From Gemmiger_A avium (GTDB taxonomy: Bacteria > Bacillota > Clostridia > Oscillospirales > Ruminococcaceae): a stretch of DNA of 64,000 nucleotides. The translations under genes were made by a program, and so were the position numbers. The notes beneath the pieces are model-generated. The model saw only the letters and a program-made list of their open reading frames with translations. It ran no database searches and had not been told where the DNA came from. Shown in pieces: positions 17,017 through 24,595 of this stretch. The stretch covers positions 35,549-99,548 of the forward strand of contig DXFE01000006.1 in the NCBI GenBank assembly GCA_019114585.1, in the 5' to 3' direction. How positions within the stretch are numbered: the stretch's first letter is position 1; each line of letters begins with the position of its first letter.

Positions 17017-17071
17017 TAAGCATTCTTATAATAACGATGCTTATTATATGCCCCTTGTAAAATCTTCTCAA
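17017..17071 (-). promoter_or_regulatory. marR promoter with overlapping operator
   Basis: On the minus strand TTGAGA (17066-17071), a 17-base spacer and TATAAT (17043-17048) form a good promoter. TAAGCAT (17017-17023) and ATGCTTA (17037-17043) form seven-base inverted repeat arms over the start site, separated by 13 bases. The layout fits MarR autorepression. Confidence 0.7.
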
Positions 17072-17094
17072 CGGGCAGGATGCAAAATAAACAG

Positions 17095-17133
17095 AGCGAG
17101 GGGCCCCGCACCACGGTGCGAAGCCCCTCGCCA
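17095..17133 (-). terminator. Terminator of the single-FMN flavoprotein gene
   Basis: GCGAGGGGC pairs with GCCCCTCGC around an inner GCACC/GGTGC helix. On the minus strand a T-rich stretch follows, 27 bases after the flavoprotein stop codon. Confidence 0.75.
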
Positions 17134-17159
17134 GATCGGATTCAGAAAAATTGCGCGGT

Positions 17160-19070
17160 TCAGCCGGCCAGTGCCGCTTCGGCCGCATGGGTGCCGGCCA
17201 GACGGCCGGAGGTCAGGGCAAAGCCCAGGCCCACGCCTTCCACGTTTACGTAGGCGGCCACGCTTATGCCGCTGCAGTTGTTGCCGGTGGCGTACAGGCC
17301 GGTGATGGGCTGCATGTTCTCGTCCACCACCTGCAGCTCGCTGGTCACGTCCACGCCGCCCAGCGCGCCCAGCACGGCGTTGTAGCCCTTGGTCACGTAG
17401 TAGGGCGCTTCGCTCACCGCGTACACCAGACTCTCGGCGCTCTTGAAGAATTCCTCATCCACGCCGGTCTCCACATAGGTGTTGTAGCGCTCCACCGTCT
17501 CTTTCAGGGTGTCCGGGTCGCAGCCGATGAACTCGGCCACCTCGTCCAGGGTCTGGCATACCTTGCCGTCCCCGCTGGCGGTCAGCGCCTCAAAGTCGGC
17601 GGCGAACACCTCCGGATCAATGGGGGCATGGTAGACGGTGGGATCCCCGTTCTCGTCCACAATGCCGAAACGATCCCAGTAGTGCACCCAGGTGCCGGTG
17701 TTCTCCTGGGTCATGTCGGTCCAGCGGTCCACGGTGGCCTGGTCCACAATGGTAAAGGCGTAGCCGCCCTGGGCCAGCACCGCGCTGGAGAACTCCACGG
17801 TATCCTTCAGCAGGTCTTCGCTCATAAACCGCTGGCCCAGCTGGTTCACCCACAGAACCGGGGTGTTCAGGGTCAGCTGTTCGCTGGTGATGTCGGCCGT
17901 CTTGGTGCCCACGCCATGGTTCATGGTCAGCAGCTTGCCTTTGGCGGCGCCCACATCGTACATCATCTGCAGGCCGGAACCGTCGTTGCCGCCGATAACG
18001 CTCACGGTGTTATACACCTTGTCGCCCAGGGTTTCCCGCATCATTTCCTCATTGCCCGCAAAGCTGCCGGTGGCCACGATCACCGACCCGGCATGGACGG
18101 TCAGGGTGCTGCCGTCCTCCTTGGTGCACACCGCACCGGTCACAGCGCCGCTGTCATCGGTGAGCAGGCTGGTGGCGGTGGTGTTGTACCGGATCTCAAC
18201 CCCGTTCTCCTCCAGGGACTGGCCCAGGTAGGTGAAGGGATCGGCGTTGTTCCAGCGGTGGTAGATGATGGTCTCGTCAAAGTGGGCGATCTGCTGGGCG
18301 GTCTTGGACAGATACACGTTCACGCCCTTGTCCAGCAGGTATTCCACGGTGTTTTTGGCTTCACTCACAAAGGTGCGCACCAGCTGGGCATTGGCCAGCT
18401 GATTGCCCTGGTCCATGATCTTTTCGTACCAGTATTCCTCGTCGGAACCCAGGTCGTCGCCGTAGCGCTCTTCCTGCAGGGAAGTGCCGATGGCGAACAT
18501 GCCCTGGGCCGCGTTGCCCATGCCGCCCAGTACGCCGGTGCTTTCCACACCCAGTACCTGCGCGCCCGCCTCAGCGGCGCTCAGGGCGGCCATGGTGCCG
18601 GAAGCGCCCATGCCGATCACCAGTACGTCGGTGGTAACTTCCTCATCCTCGCCGGTGGGCTCGGCCGTCTCCTCAAAGGACATCCCGGCCTGGGTCAGGG
18701 CGTCCTTGGCGGCGGCCATCACCGCCGTGCTGGTCACGGTGGCGCCCGCCACCCCGTCAATGTCCGGGCTCTGGGCATCCAGAATCGCCTGGGCCAGTTC
18801 CGGCAGGGCGGCGCCGCCGATGGTGGCGGTCTCGCTGTCGCCGGCCGCGTCCACGGCGGTGATTGCGCCGCCCTCGATGGTCACGGTGACGCTGACTTCA
18901 CCGCCGAATCCCTCGGCGGTGCCGGTATAGGTGCCGTCGACAGGGCCGGCGGCGGAACTGTCGGAAGCCGGGCTGCTTGAGCTGTTCTGCCCGCCGCAGC
19001 CGCACAGAACGGCGGCCAGCATCAGAACGCTCAGAAGCAGAGCCAGCAGTTTTTTGCCAGTGGTTTTCAT
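17160..19070 (-). CDS. Secreted flavoprotein reductase with one FMN-binding domain and an FAD domain
   Basis: 636 residues. Signal peptide with lipobox 'VLCGC' (Cys25) and a Ser-rich linker, one FMN_bind domain with the covalent-FMN motif 'DGVAGAT' (Thr111), then an FAD_binding_2 domain starting 'VLVIGMGASGTMAALSAAE' near residue 149. The architecture matches respiratory reductases such as fumarate or urocanate reductase and their relatives in gut Firmicutes. It is a paralogue of the protein at 13332 but lacks the second FMN domain. It should be anchored outside the membrane and use an organic electron acceptor; which one is unknown. A divergent AraC regulator lies 235 bases away and probably controls it. 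Confidence 0.9.
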   Translation of the reverse strand: MKTTGKKLLALLLSVLMLAAVLCGCGGQNSSSSPASDSSAAGPVDGTYTGTAEGFGGEVSVTVTIEGGAITAVDAAGDSETATIGGAALPELAQAILDAQSPDIDGVAGATVTSTAVMAAAKDALTQAGMSFEETAEPTGEDEEVTTDVLVIGMGASGTMAALSAAEAGAQVLGVESTGVLGGMGNAAQGMFAIGTSLQEERYGDDLGSDEEYWYEKIMDQGNQLANAQLVRTFVSEAKNTVEYLLDKGVNVYLSKTAQQIAHFDETIIYHRWNNADPFTYLGQSLEENGVEIRYNTTATSLLTDDSGAVTGAVCTKEDGSTLTVHAGSVIVATGSFAGNEEMMRETLGDKVYNTVSVIGGNDGSGLQMMYDVGAAKGKLLTMNHGVGTKTADITSEQLTLNTPVLWVNQLGQRFMSEDLLKDTVEFSSAVLAQGGYAFTIVDQATVDRWTDMTQENTGTWVHYWDRFGIVDENGDPTVYHAPIDPEVFAADFEALTASGDGKVCQTLDEVAEFIGCDPDTLKETVERYNTYVETGVDEEFFKSAESLVYAVSEAPYYVTKGYNAVLGALGGVDVTSELQVVDENMQPITGLYATGNNCSGISVAAYVNVEGVGLGFALTSGRLAGTHAAEAALAG

Positions 19071-19206
19071 GCTTGTTGTTCCTCCTTGCGAATCTTGCGC
19101 GGCAGCGGAAAGGGCCCGTTTCCGCCGCTTGTTTCACAACCCGCGCCGCGGCACGGATTGTGCGGTCTGCGTTAAAAGATTATCACGGAAACCGGGTCGC
19201 TCACAA

Positions 19207-19272
19207 TTGACGCAGCTTGTGTCAAAAGTGGTTTATTTTTGGCTTTTCCTGGCAGCTGACAGGTGCTATACT
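19207..19272 (+). promoter_or_regulatory. Operator-like palindrome and AraC-gene promoter in the divergent gap
   Basis: TTGACGCAGCTTGTGTCAA (19207-19225) is a 19-base imperfect palindrome with TTGAC/GTCAA ends. TATACT at 19267-19272 is a good -10 for the AraC gene, but the -35 region (TTTTCC) is weak. The palindrome is placed to serve either divergent gene. Its half-site equals the TTGAC/GTCAA repeat at 11773-11785. Confidence 0.45.
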
Positions 19273-19305
19273 GTAAGAAAAGACACCAGGCAAGGAGGAA
19301 TCGTC

Positions 19306-20205
19306 ATGGCGACCAAAGCGGATTGGGCTCCGGTGCTGGAGGGGCTGTCCGGCGGGCCTGCTCAGGCCGGCGGGGTACAGCTGGCGGTCTGTGCCCCGGG
19401 GGAATATCCGGGGGCCCATCTGCAGCTGTTATTTGCGCCGGAGCGGGCGGTGCTCGGCCTGCGGGACGGGCGGCGGGTGCCGCTGTGCGCGGGCAGTGTG
19501 CTGCTGCTGCGCAGCCGGGCGGGCTGCCGGGTGGAGAGCGGCCGGGCGCTGGCGGTGCGGTATCCGGAATCCTTTTTTGACGGGCTGTTCTTCAGCCAGC
19601 TGGCGGACTGCCGCATCCTGTACGACCTGATGCGGCTGCCCGATCCGGAGGAGGAATTCCTCTGCTTCGACTATCGGCCGGACGAACCGGTGTGGGAATG
19701 CCTGCTGGCCCTCTGCCGGGAGCTTCTGCTGGGGGATGGCTTTACCGGCAAGCTGCTGCACTGCGGCACGGTGCAGCTGTTCACCCTGCTGCAGCGGGGA
19801 TTCCGGGACCACCTGGCGGTAAGCCGTTCCACCATGCTGCGCCAGAACGCCTTCGGCCAGATGCTCAAGTATATGGGGGACCACTACGACACGGTGACCC
19901 TGGAGGAACTGGCCCGCCGTTTCAACTACAACCCCAGCTATCTGTCCGCTTATTTCCGGCGGATCACGGGGGAGACCTTCAGCCACAAACTGTACCACAT
20001 CCGGATGGAACAGGCTCTTTGGGCGCTGGAACATACCGACCGCCCGGTACAGGACATCAGCCAGTCTTTGGGATTCAAGGAAAAAAGCTACTTTCTGCGC
20101 CGGTTCAAAGCGGAGTATGGCTGCACCCCTACCCAGTATCGCAAGCGGCTGGGACTGCCGCCGCGGGGGGTATGCGCTCCGGACCAAACAACGCCAATCG
20201 AATAA
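19306..20205 (+). CDS. AraC family transcriptional regulator
   Basis: 299 residues from the ATG at 19306 with AAGGAGG upstream; a longer open frame back to 18931 runs through the opposite gene and is rejected. The N-terminal 190 residues are a poorly conserved ligand or dimerisation domain. The last 100 residues have two helix-turn-helix motifs ('LEELARRFNYNPSYLSAYFR' and 'VQDISQSLGFKEKSYFLRRF'). Divergent from the secreted flavoprotein gene at 17160, so it is a likely activator responding to that enzyme's acceptor or to a host or diet compound. This is inference from position. Confidence 0.9.
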   Translation: MATKADWAPVLEGLSGGPAQAGGVQLAVCAPGEYPGAHLQLLFAPERAVLGLRDGRRVPLCAGSVLLLRSRAGCRVESGRALAVRYPESFFDGLFFSQLADCRILYDLMRLPDPEEEFLCFDYRPDEPVWECLLALCRELLLGDGFTGKLLHCGTVQLFTLLQRGFRDHLAVSRSTMLRQNAFGQMLKYMGDHYDTVTLEELARRFNYNPSYLSAYFRRITGETFSHKLYHIRMEQALWALEHTDRPVQDISQSLGFKEKSYFLRRFKAEYGCTPTQYRKRLGLPPRGVCAPDQTTPIE

Positions 20206-20447
20206 AATGACTGCGCGGGCCGACCGAATGATTGTCAGGCCCGCGCTTTTTCTGCCAGCTGAACAGAGCAGTTTTGTTAAACGACAGGGCAGGATTCGGG
20301 AACAAAGTGGGCTGGAAATCCGCCGTGAAATTGGGTATGATGGAATTGCACAAAACAAGTGGCGCTCACTTAATAAAACTGTGCATAAGGCCTAAAACAT
20401 GCGGCCGGAACGAACACATCCGGCCGTTTTAAAAGGAGGAAACACAG

Positions 20448-21500
20448 ATGAAAAAAGCAATCGCATTGATCTCGGCGCTGGCACTTTGTCTGGGTCTGAT
20501 GGCCGGCTGCAGCACCGGCGAGTCTACCAGCCAGCCCGCCGCAGGCGGTTCCAGCGAGCCGTCTTCCACGGCCAGCAGTACCGGCGGCACCACCGGCGAC
20601 AGCAAGGGCGTGATCTACGGCATCTACAAATCCGGCGATCAGACCTGGTTCCTGGATGAGGGCGCCGCTGCCAAGGAGGCCGCCGAGGCCGCAGGCTACG
20701 AGTTCAACTACGTGGACGTGGGCCTGGATCCCGAGAAGTACCTGAAAGCCATCGACAACGCCATCGCCAACAAGGCGGCCGGCGTGGTCACCTGCACCCC
20801 CGACCAGACCATGTCCCAGGCCGTTGTGGACAAGCTGAGCGGCGCCGGCATCCCGGTCGTGGCCGCTGACGACGCGCTGGAAGCGGACGGAGAAAAGCTG
20901 GTGCCCTGGGTGGGCATCAACGCTTACGCCATCGGCCAGGCCAACGGCGAGTGGCTGGCCAACTACGCCATTGAGAACGATCTGGTGGGCAAGGAAGATG
21001 TGGGCCTGCTGATCATGACCATCGACACCGTGTCCAGCTGCGTGCCCCGCGCCGAAGGCGAAGTGGACAAGTTCCTGGAACTGTGCCCTGAATGGGACGA
21101 GAGCAAGATCTTCTACGCGGACAACGACGGCACCACCGAAAAGGGCAACACCCAGGCGGCCGCTGTGATCACCGCGCATCCTGAAATCAAGACCTGGCTG
21201 GTCACCGGTGCCAACGAAGAATGCTGCATCGGCGCGGCCCGTGCGCTGGAGAGCGCCGGCCTGGACAAGGATGCCTGCGTTGTGGGTCTGGGCGGCTACA
21301 TGGCCAAGGATGAGTTCAAGAAGGACTTCTCCTGCATGAAGGCTTCTGCTTACTTCTCCTCTCAGGACGTGGGCGCTGGCTCCATCGAGGTCCTGCTGCA
21401 GCTGATCAACGGTGAAGAGCCTCCCATGGAGACCGCGGTGGACGCCGTGGTCGTAACCCCCGAAAACTACGTGGAAGTCATGGGCTCCTACGCCGAATAA
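20448..21500 (+). CDS. Sugar-binding lipoprotein, AraF-like (orphan)
   Basis: 350 residues. Signal peptide with lipobox 'LMAGC' (Cys19), a Ser/Thr/Gly-rich linker, then a type I periplasmic-binding fold similar to L-arabinose-binding proteins ('IDNAIANKAAGVVTCTPDQT', 'GIPVVAADDALE', 'WVGINAYAIGQANGEWLA'). AAGGAGG lies eight bases before the ATG. It should bind a monosaccharide outside the cell for a CUT2 transporter. No ATPase or permease gene accompanies it; AraC genes lie on both sides. It may serve a transporter encoded elsewhere or act as a sensor. The 242-base gap upstream holds no clear promoter. Confidence 0.88.
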   Translation: MKKAIALISALALCLGLMAGCSTGESTSQPAAGGSSEPSSTASSTGGTTGDSKGVIYGIYKSGDQTWFLDEGAAAKEAAEAAGYEFNYVDVGLDPEKYLKAIDNAIANKAAGVVTCTPDQTMSQAVVDKLSGAGIPVVAADDALEADGEKLVPWVGINAYAIGQANGEWLANYAIENDLVGKEDVGLLIMTIDTVSSCVPRAEGEVDKFLELCPEWDESKIFYADNDGTTEKGNTQAAAVITAHPEIKTWLVTGANEECCIGAARALESAGLDKDACVVGLGGYMAKDEFKKDFSCMKASAYFSSQDVGAGSIEVLLQLINGEEPPMETAVDAVVVTPENYVEVMGSYAE

Positions 21501-21536
21501 CTCCCACCAACAGGGCCGGCCTGCACAGAAAACAGG

Positions 21537-21567
21537 AGGGGACGCGCCCGGCGGCGCGTCCCCTTTG
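21537..21567. terminator. Terminator between the orphan binding protein and the convergent AraC gene
   Basis: AGGGGACGCGCC and GGCGCGTCCCCT form a perfect 12-base stem with loop CGGC. A short T-rich stretch follows on the plus strand. Confidence 0.7.
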
Positions 21568-21579
21568 CTGTGCCCTGTG

Positions 21580-22422
21580 TTACTGTTCGTCCCGATATTC
21601 CTGCGGCGTCATGCCCAGCTGCTGGCGGAAACAGGTGCAGAAATGGCTTTCGCTGTTGAATCCGCACCGGAACGCCACCTCCTTGACGGTGAGCGGGCTG
21701 GAACGCAGCAGATACCGGGAATAATCCAGACGCACCATGACCAGATAGCGGTGCGGCGTGAAACCGGTCTCCCGCTTGAACAGGCGGGAAAAGTAAAAGG
21801 GGCTGAGCATGGCCTGCCGGGCCAGCAGCTCCACCGAAATGTCCCGGTCCAGATGATCGCTGATATAGCGGATGGACTCCTCCACAACAGCCGACTGCTG
21901 CGCCTGACCGCGGCTTTCCTCGGCACAGAGGATCACGTCGGTAAGCAGATCGGCAATGTATTTGGAAAGACGCAGTTCCGGCGCAGGCACCCGGTCTTTG
22001 TACAGGGTCAGCAGTTTGCGCAGGCTGTGGGTGGCGGCATAATGCCCTGCCATACGCAGTACACAGCCGTTTTTGGCGGCCAGTTCATAGTAATGGCGGG
22101 CCATCGGTCCGTCAAAATGGATCCACTCGATCTCCCAGCCGTCTCCGGTGGCGGCATAGCGGTGCGGCGCGTAGCAGTCCAGCACCACGATATCCCCCTC
22201 CTGCAGGGTACGGCGGCGGCCTTCGGTCTCCACATACCCGGTTCCGTGGGTGATATACATCAGCATAAAACAGTCAAAGGTACGCCGGTCCACGCAGTAG
22301 CTGGTGTCACACATATAGTGGCCCAGATATACCGGATAAAAGGCCAGTTCCTTGCCGGCTGCGCTGGGAATGTGTGCGTACAGTACAGAACCGGGCAAAG
22401 TCCCGATATCATGCGGCTTCAA
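21580..22422 (-). CDS. AraC family transcriptional regulator with cupin-like sensor domain
   Basis: 280 residues. The N-terminal half has the cupin-like pattern seen in AraC sugar sensors ('FMLMYITHGTGYVETEGR' and 'EGDIVVLDCYAPHRY'). The C-terminal half has two helix-turn-helix motifs ('VELLARQAMLSPFYFSRLFK' and 'VKEVAFRCGFNSESHFCTCF'). It is divergent from the URO-D/mutarotase/URO-D operon, and the gap holds tandem direct repeats of the kind AraC proteins bind, so it most likely controls that operon. The ligand is unknown, probably a sugar or glycoside. Confidence 0.92.
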   Translation of the reverse strand: MKPHDIGTLPGSVLYAHIPSAAGKELAFYPVYLGHYMCDTSYCVDRRTFDCFMLMYITHGTGYVETEGRRRTLQEGDIVVLDCYAPHRYAATGDGWEIEWIHFDGPMARHYYELAAKNGCVLRMAGHYAATHSLRKLLTLYKDRVPAPELRLSKYIADLLTDVILCAEESRGQAQQSAVVEESIRYISDHLDRDISVELLARQAMLSPFYFSRLFKRETGFTPHRYLVMVRLDYSRYLLRSSPLTVKEVAFRCGFNSESHFCTCFRQQLGMTPQEYRDEQ

Positions 22423-22495
22423 GCCGATCCCCCCTTTTGAGCAGTGATTTATCTTTATAGTATAGCAAATTCTCCGGCCGCTCTCTATCGGCCGG

Positions 22496-22534
22496 TTGAA
22501 ATAAGAGCAGTTTTTTGAAATAAAAACGCAGTTT
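22496..22534 (+). repeat. Tandem direct repeats, likely AraC binding site
   Basis: TTGAAATAAGAGCAGTTT (22496-22513) is followed by TTGAAATAAAAACGCAGTTT (22515-22534). The 19-base period puts both on the same face of the helix, as with AraC half-sites. They lie 50-90 bases before the first URO-D-fold gene, where an activator would sit. Confidence 0.6.
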
Positions 22535-22583
22535 ACAGCAAGCCCGTCCGGCCCGTCCGCCGGATCCTCTGGAGGTATGACAG

Positions 22584-23675
22584 ATGAGCATGAAATTCCC
22601 CTATTCCGTTGAGCTGGAGACCAAACCGGATTTCGAAGCCTGCATGGAGCGGGTCTATGCCTGGTACAATCACGAGGTGCTGGACCGGGTGCCGGTGCGT
22701 TTCTCCGCCCACAATGCCGAATACAACACCGTGGACCGGGCCGACCGCTGGCCCACCCTGAAAGACCGCTGGTTCGATGCGGAATACCAGGTGGACAAAT
22801 ACCTGAACAGCATCCGGGGCAAGAAGTTCCTGGGCGAAAGTTTTCCGGTGTACTGGCCCAATCTGGGCCCCAATGTGTATCCCTGCATGCTGGGGGGCGA
22901 AGTGGAGTTCGGCGATGTGACCACCTGGGCCCGCCATACCCTGCACGACTACAGCGAAGCGCCCCGCTACCGGTTTGATCCGCGCAATCCCTACTTCAAG
23001 AAACTGGACGAAATGACTGACATCGCCCTGGAAAAGGGCAAGGGCCTGTTCATCACCGGCTATACCGATATCCACCACGGCCCGGACTGCGCCGACGCCA
23101 TCCGGGGCACCGAGGCGCTGTGCATGGATCTGTACGACGAGCCGGAGGAAGCCAAGGCCTTTATCGAGCAGTGCAGCCTGGATTTTGAGCGGGTATTCCA
23201 CTATTTCAACGACAAGCTGCGCGCCCATGACCAGCCGTCGGTCACCTGGATCAACATCCCGTCCTATGAGTCTTTCCATATCCCGGGCATGGATCTGTCC
23301 TCCATGCTCAGCCGGGAGCAGTTCCGGGAGTTTGTGCTGCCGGTCCTGCAGCGGGAGGTCAAGGTGGCCCGCCACAACGTGCTGCATATGGACGGCAAGG
23401 GCGTGGCCCGTCATCTGGATGATTTCCTGGCGATTCCGGAGCTGGCCGGCATCCAGTGGGTGCAGGGCGTCGCGGAAGACGAACCGATCCTGCAGTGGGT
23501 ACCGCTGATCCAGAAGATCCAGAACGCCGGCAAGGGCGTGGTGGTGGACCTGAAGGTGTCGGAACTGGAGCCCTTTATGGACGCGGTTTCTCCCGAGGGA
23601 ATCTACCTGTGCATCGCCTCCGACGACGAGGAGGAGCAGCAGGCAATCCTGAAACGGCTGCTGAAATGGAAGTAA
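22584..23675 (+). CDS. URO-D-fold family protein (not heme URO-D)
   Basis: 363 residues, TIM barrel of the uroporphyrinogen decarboxylase/cobalamin methyltransferase superfamily. Start ATG 22584 has GGAGG eight bases upstream. The region that in MtaA/CmuA-type methyltransferases carries the zinc motif H-x-C reads 'NVLHMDGKG' (His268-Met-Asp270), so the Cys is replaced by Asp. It also lacks the N-terminal Arg-rich start of true heme-pathway HemE. No corrinoid protein is encoded nearby. First gene of a three-gene operon with a mutarotase-like protein and a second URO-D-fold protein, under a divergent AraC regulator. The reaction is unknown; sugar or glycoside chemistry is suggested by context only. 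Confidence 0.85.
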   Translation: MSMKFPYSVELETKPDFEACMERVYAWYNHEVLDRVPVRFSAHNAEYNTVDRADRWPTLKDRWFDAEYQVDKYLNSIRGKKFLGESFPVYWPNLGPNVYPCMLGGEVEFGDVTTWARHTLHDYSEAPRYRFDPRNPYFKKLDEMTDIALEKGKGLFITGYTDIHHGPDCADAIRGTEALCMDLYDEPEEAKAFIEQCSLDFERVFHYFNDKLRAHDQPSVTWINIPSYESFHIPGMDLSSMLSREQFREFVLPVLQREVKVARHNVLHMDGKGVARHLDDFLAIPELAGIQWVQGVAEDEPILQWVPLIQKIQNAGKGVVVDLKVSELEPFMDAVSPEGIYLCIASDDEEEQQAILKRLLKWK

Positions 23676-24595
23676 CCCGGAACGGGCCGGTCCTGGTGCT
23701 GCGGGGCGGCGATCTGTGTGTTCATGTGCGCCCCGGGCGCGGCGGACGGATCGACCGGCTGTTTCACGGCCCGTCAGGCGGGTTTCAGCCGGTGTTTGTG
23801 TCCGGCACGGCCTGCCGCACACCCCGGCCCGGCGATGCTTTTGAAGAACACGACACCTGCGGCCTGGACGACGGTTTCCCCACCCTGCTGCGGGAAACCG
23901 TGGAACTGCCGGACGGCCCGGTGGTGTATCCGGATCATGGGGAAATCTGGTCCACCCCCATGGAGTGGCGGCAGGACGGGGATGCCCTGACCCTGTTTAT
24001 GGAAAGCCGGCTGCTGCCGTACCAGTATGAAAAGACCCTGCGCCTGAAAAGGGATTGCCTGCATCTGCACTGGCGTATCCGCAATACAGGGCGGTATGCG
24101 TTCCCTTGTCTGTGGACCTTCCACGGCCTGTTCCGCTACAGCCCGGACCTGCGGGTACGGCTGCCCGAAAGCGACGGGAACGGGGCGCTGTGTACCTGCG
24201 CCAACCCCCGCCTGGGGCCGGAGGGCACTCGCCTGCGCCGCACGTCTCTACTGGAGCATGTGCCTGAACCTGTACCGCCCACCGCAGAGAAATTCTGGCT
24301 GCTGGGCCGGGTCCGGCAGGGCCGCTGCGCATTGGAATATCCCGCCGAGGGCATGGCGGTGGTCCTGACCTACGATCCCGCCCAGCTGCCGTATCTGGGC
24401 TTCTGGGTCACGGCAGGCGGGTTCAAGGGTGAGTACAACTGTGCGCTGGAACCCTCGACCGGCTGGTACGATTCGGTGGACTGTGCCCGCCGGCAGGGCT
24501 GCTGCCCGGTGCTGGAACCGGGGCAGGAGCAGAGCTTTTCCATGACCATACGCGTATGCCCGCTGACGCAGGCAGAAAAGGAGGCCTTTGCATGA
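23666..24595 (+). CDS. Galactose mutarotase-like (aldose epimerase superfamily) protein
   Basis: 309 residues from the ATG at 23666, which overlaps the upstream stop by ten bases. The beta-rich pattern ('LRGGDLCVHVRPGRGGRIDR', 'GLDDGFPTLLRE', 'HLHWRIRNTGRYAFPCLWTF', 'LEPSTGWYDSVD') fits the galactose mutarotase-like fold, close to DUF4432/DUF5107-type members rather than classical GalM. The fold binds sugars and usually catalyses anomer interconversion. Here it is sandwiched between two URO-D-fold genes with overlaps at both ends, so the three proteins are probably made in fixed ratio and act on one substrate, likely a carbohydrate. Catalytic residues cannot be assigned with certainty. Confidence 0.75.
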   Translation: MEVTRNGPVLVLRGGDLCVHVRPGRGGRIDRLFHGPSGGFQPVFVSGTACRTPRPGDAFEEHDTCGLDDGFPTLLRETVELPDGPVVYPDHGEIWSTPMEWRQDGDALTLFMESRLLPYQYEKTLRLKRDCLHLHWRIRNTGRYAFPCLWTFHGLFRYSPDLRVRLPESDGNGALCTCANPRLGPEGTRLRRTSLLEHVPEPVPPTAEKFWLLGRVRQGRCALEYPAEGMAVVLTYDPAQLPYLGFWVTAGGFKGEYNCALEPSTGWYDSVDCARRQGCCPVLEPGQEQSFSMTIRVCPLTQAEKEAFA

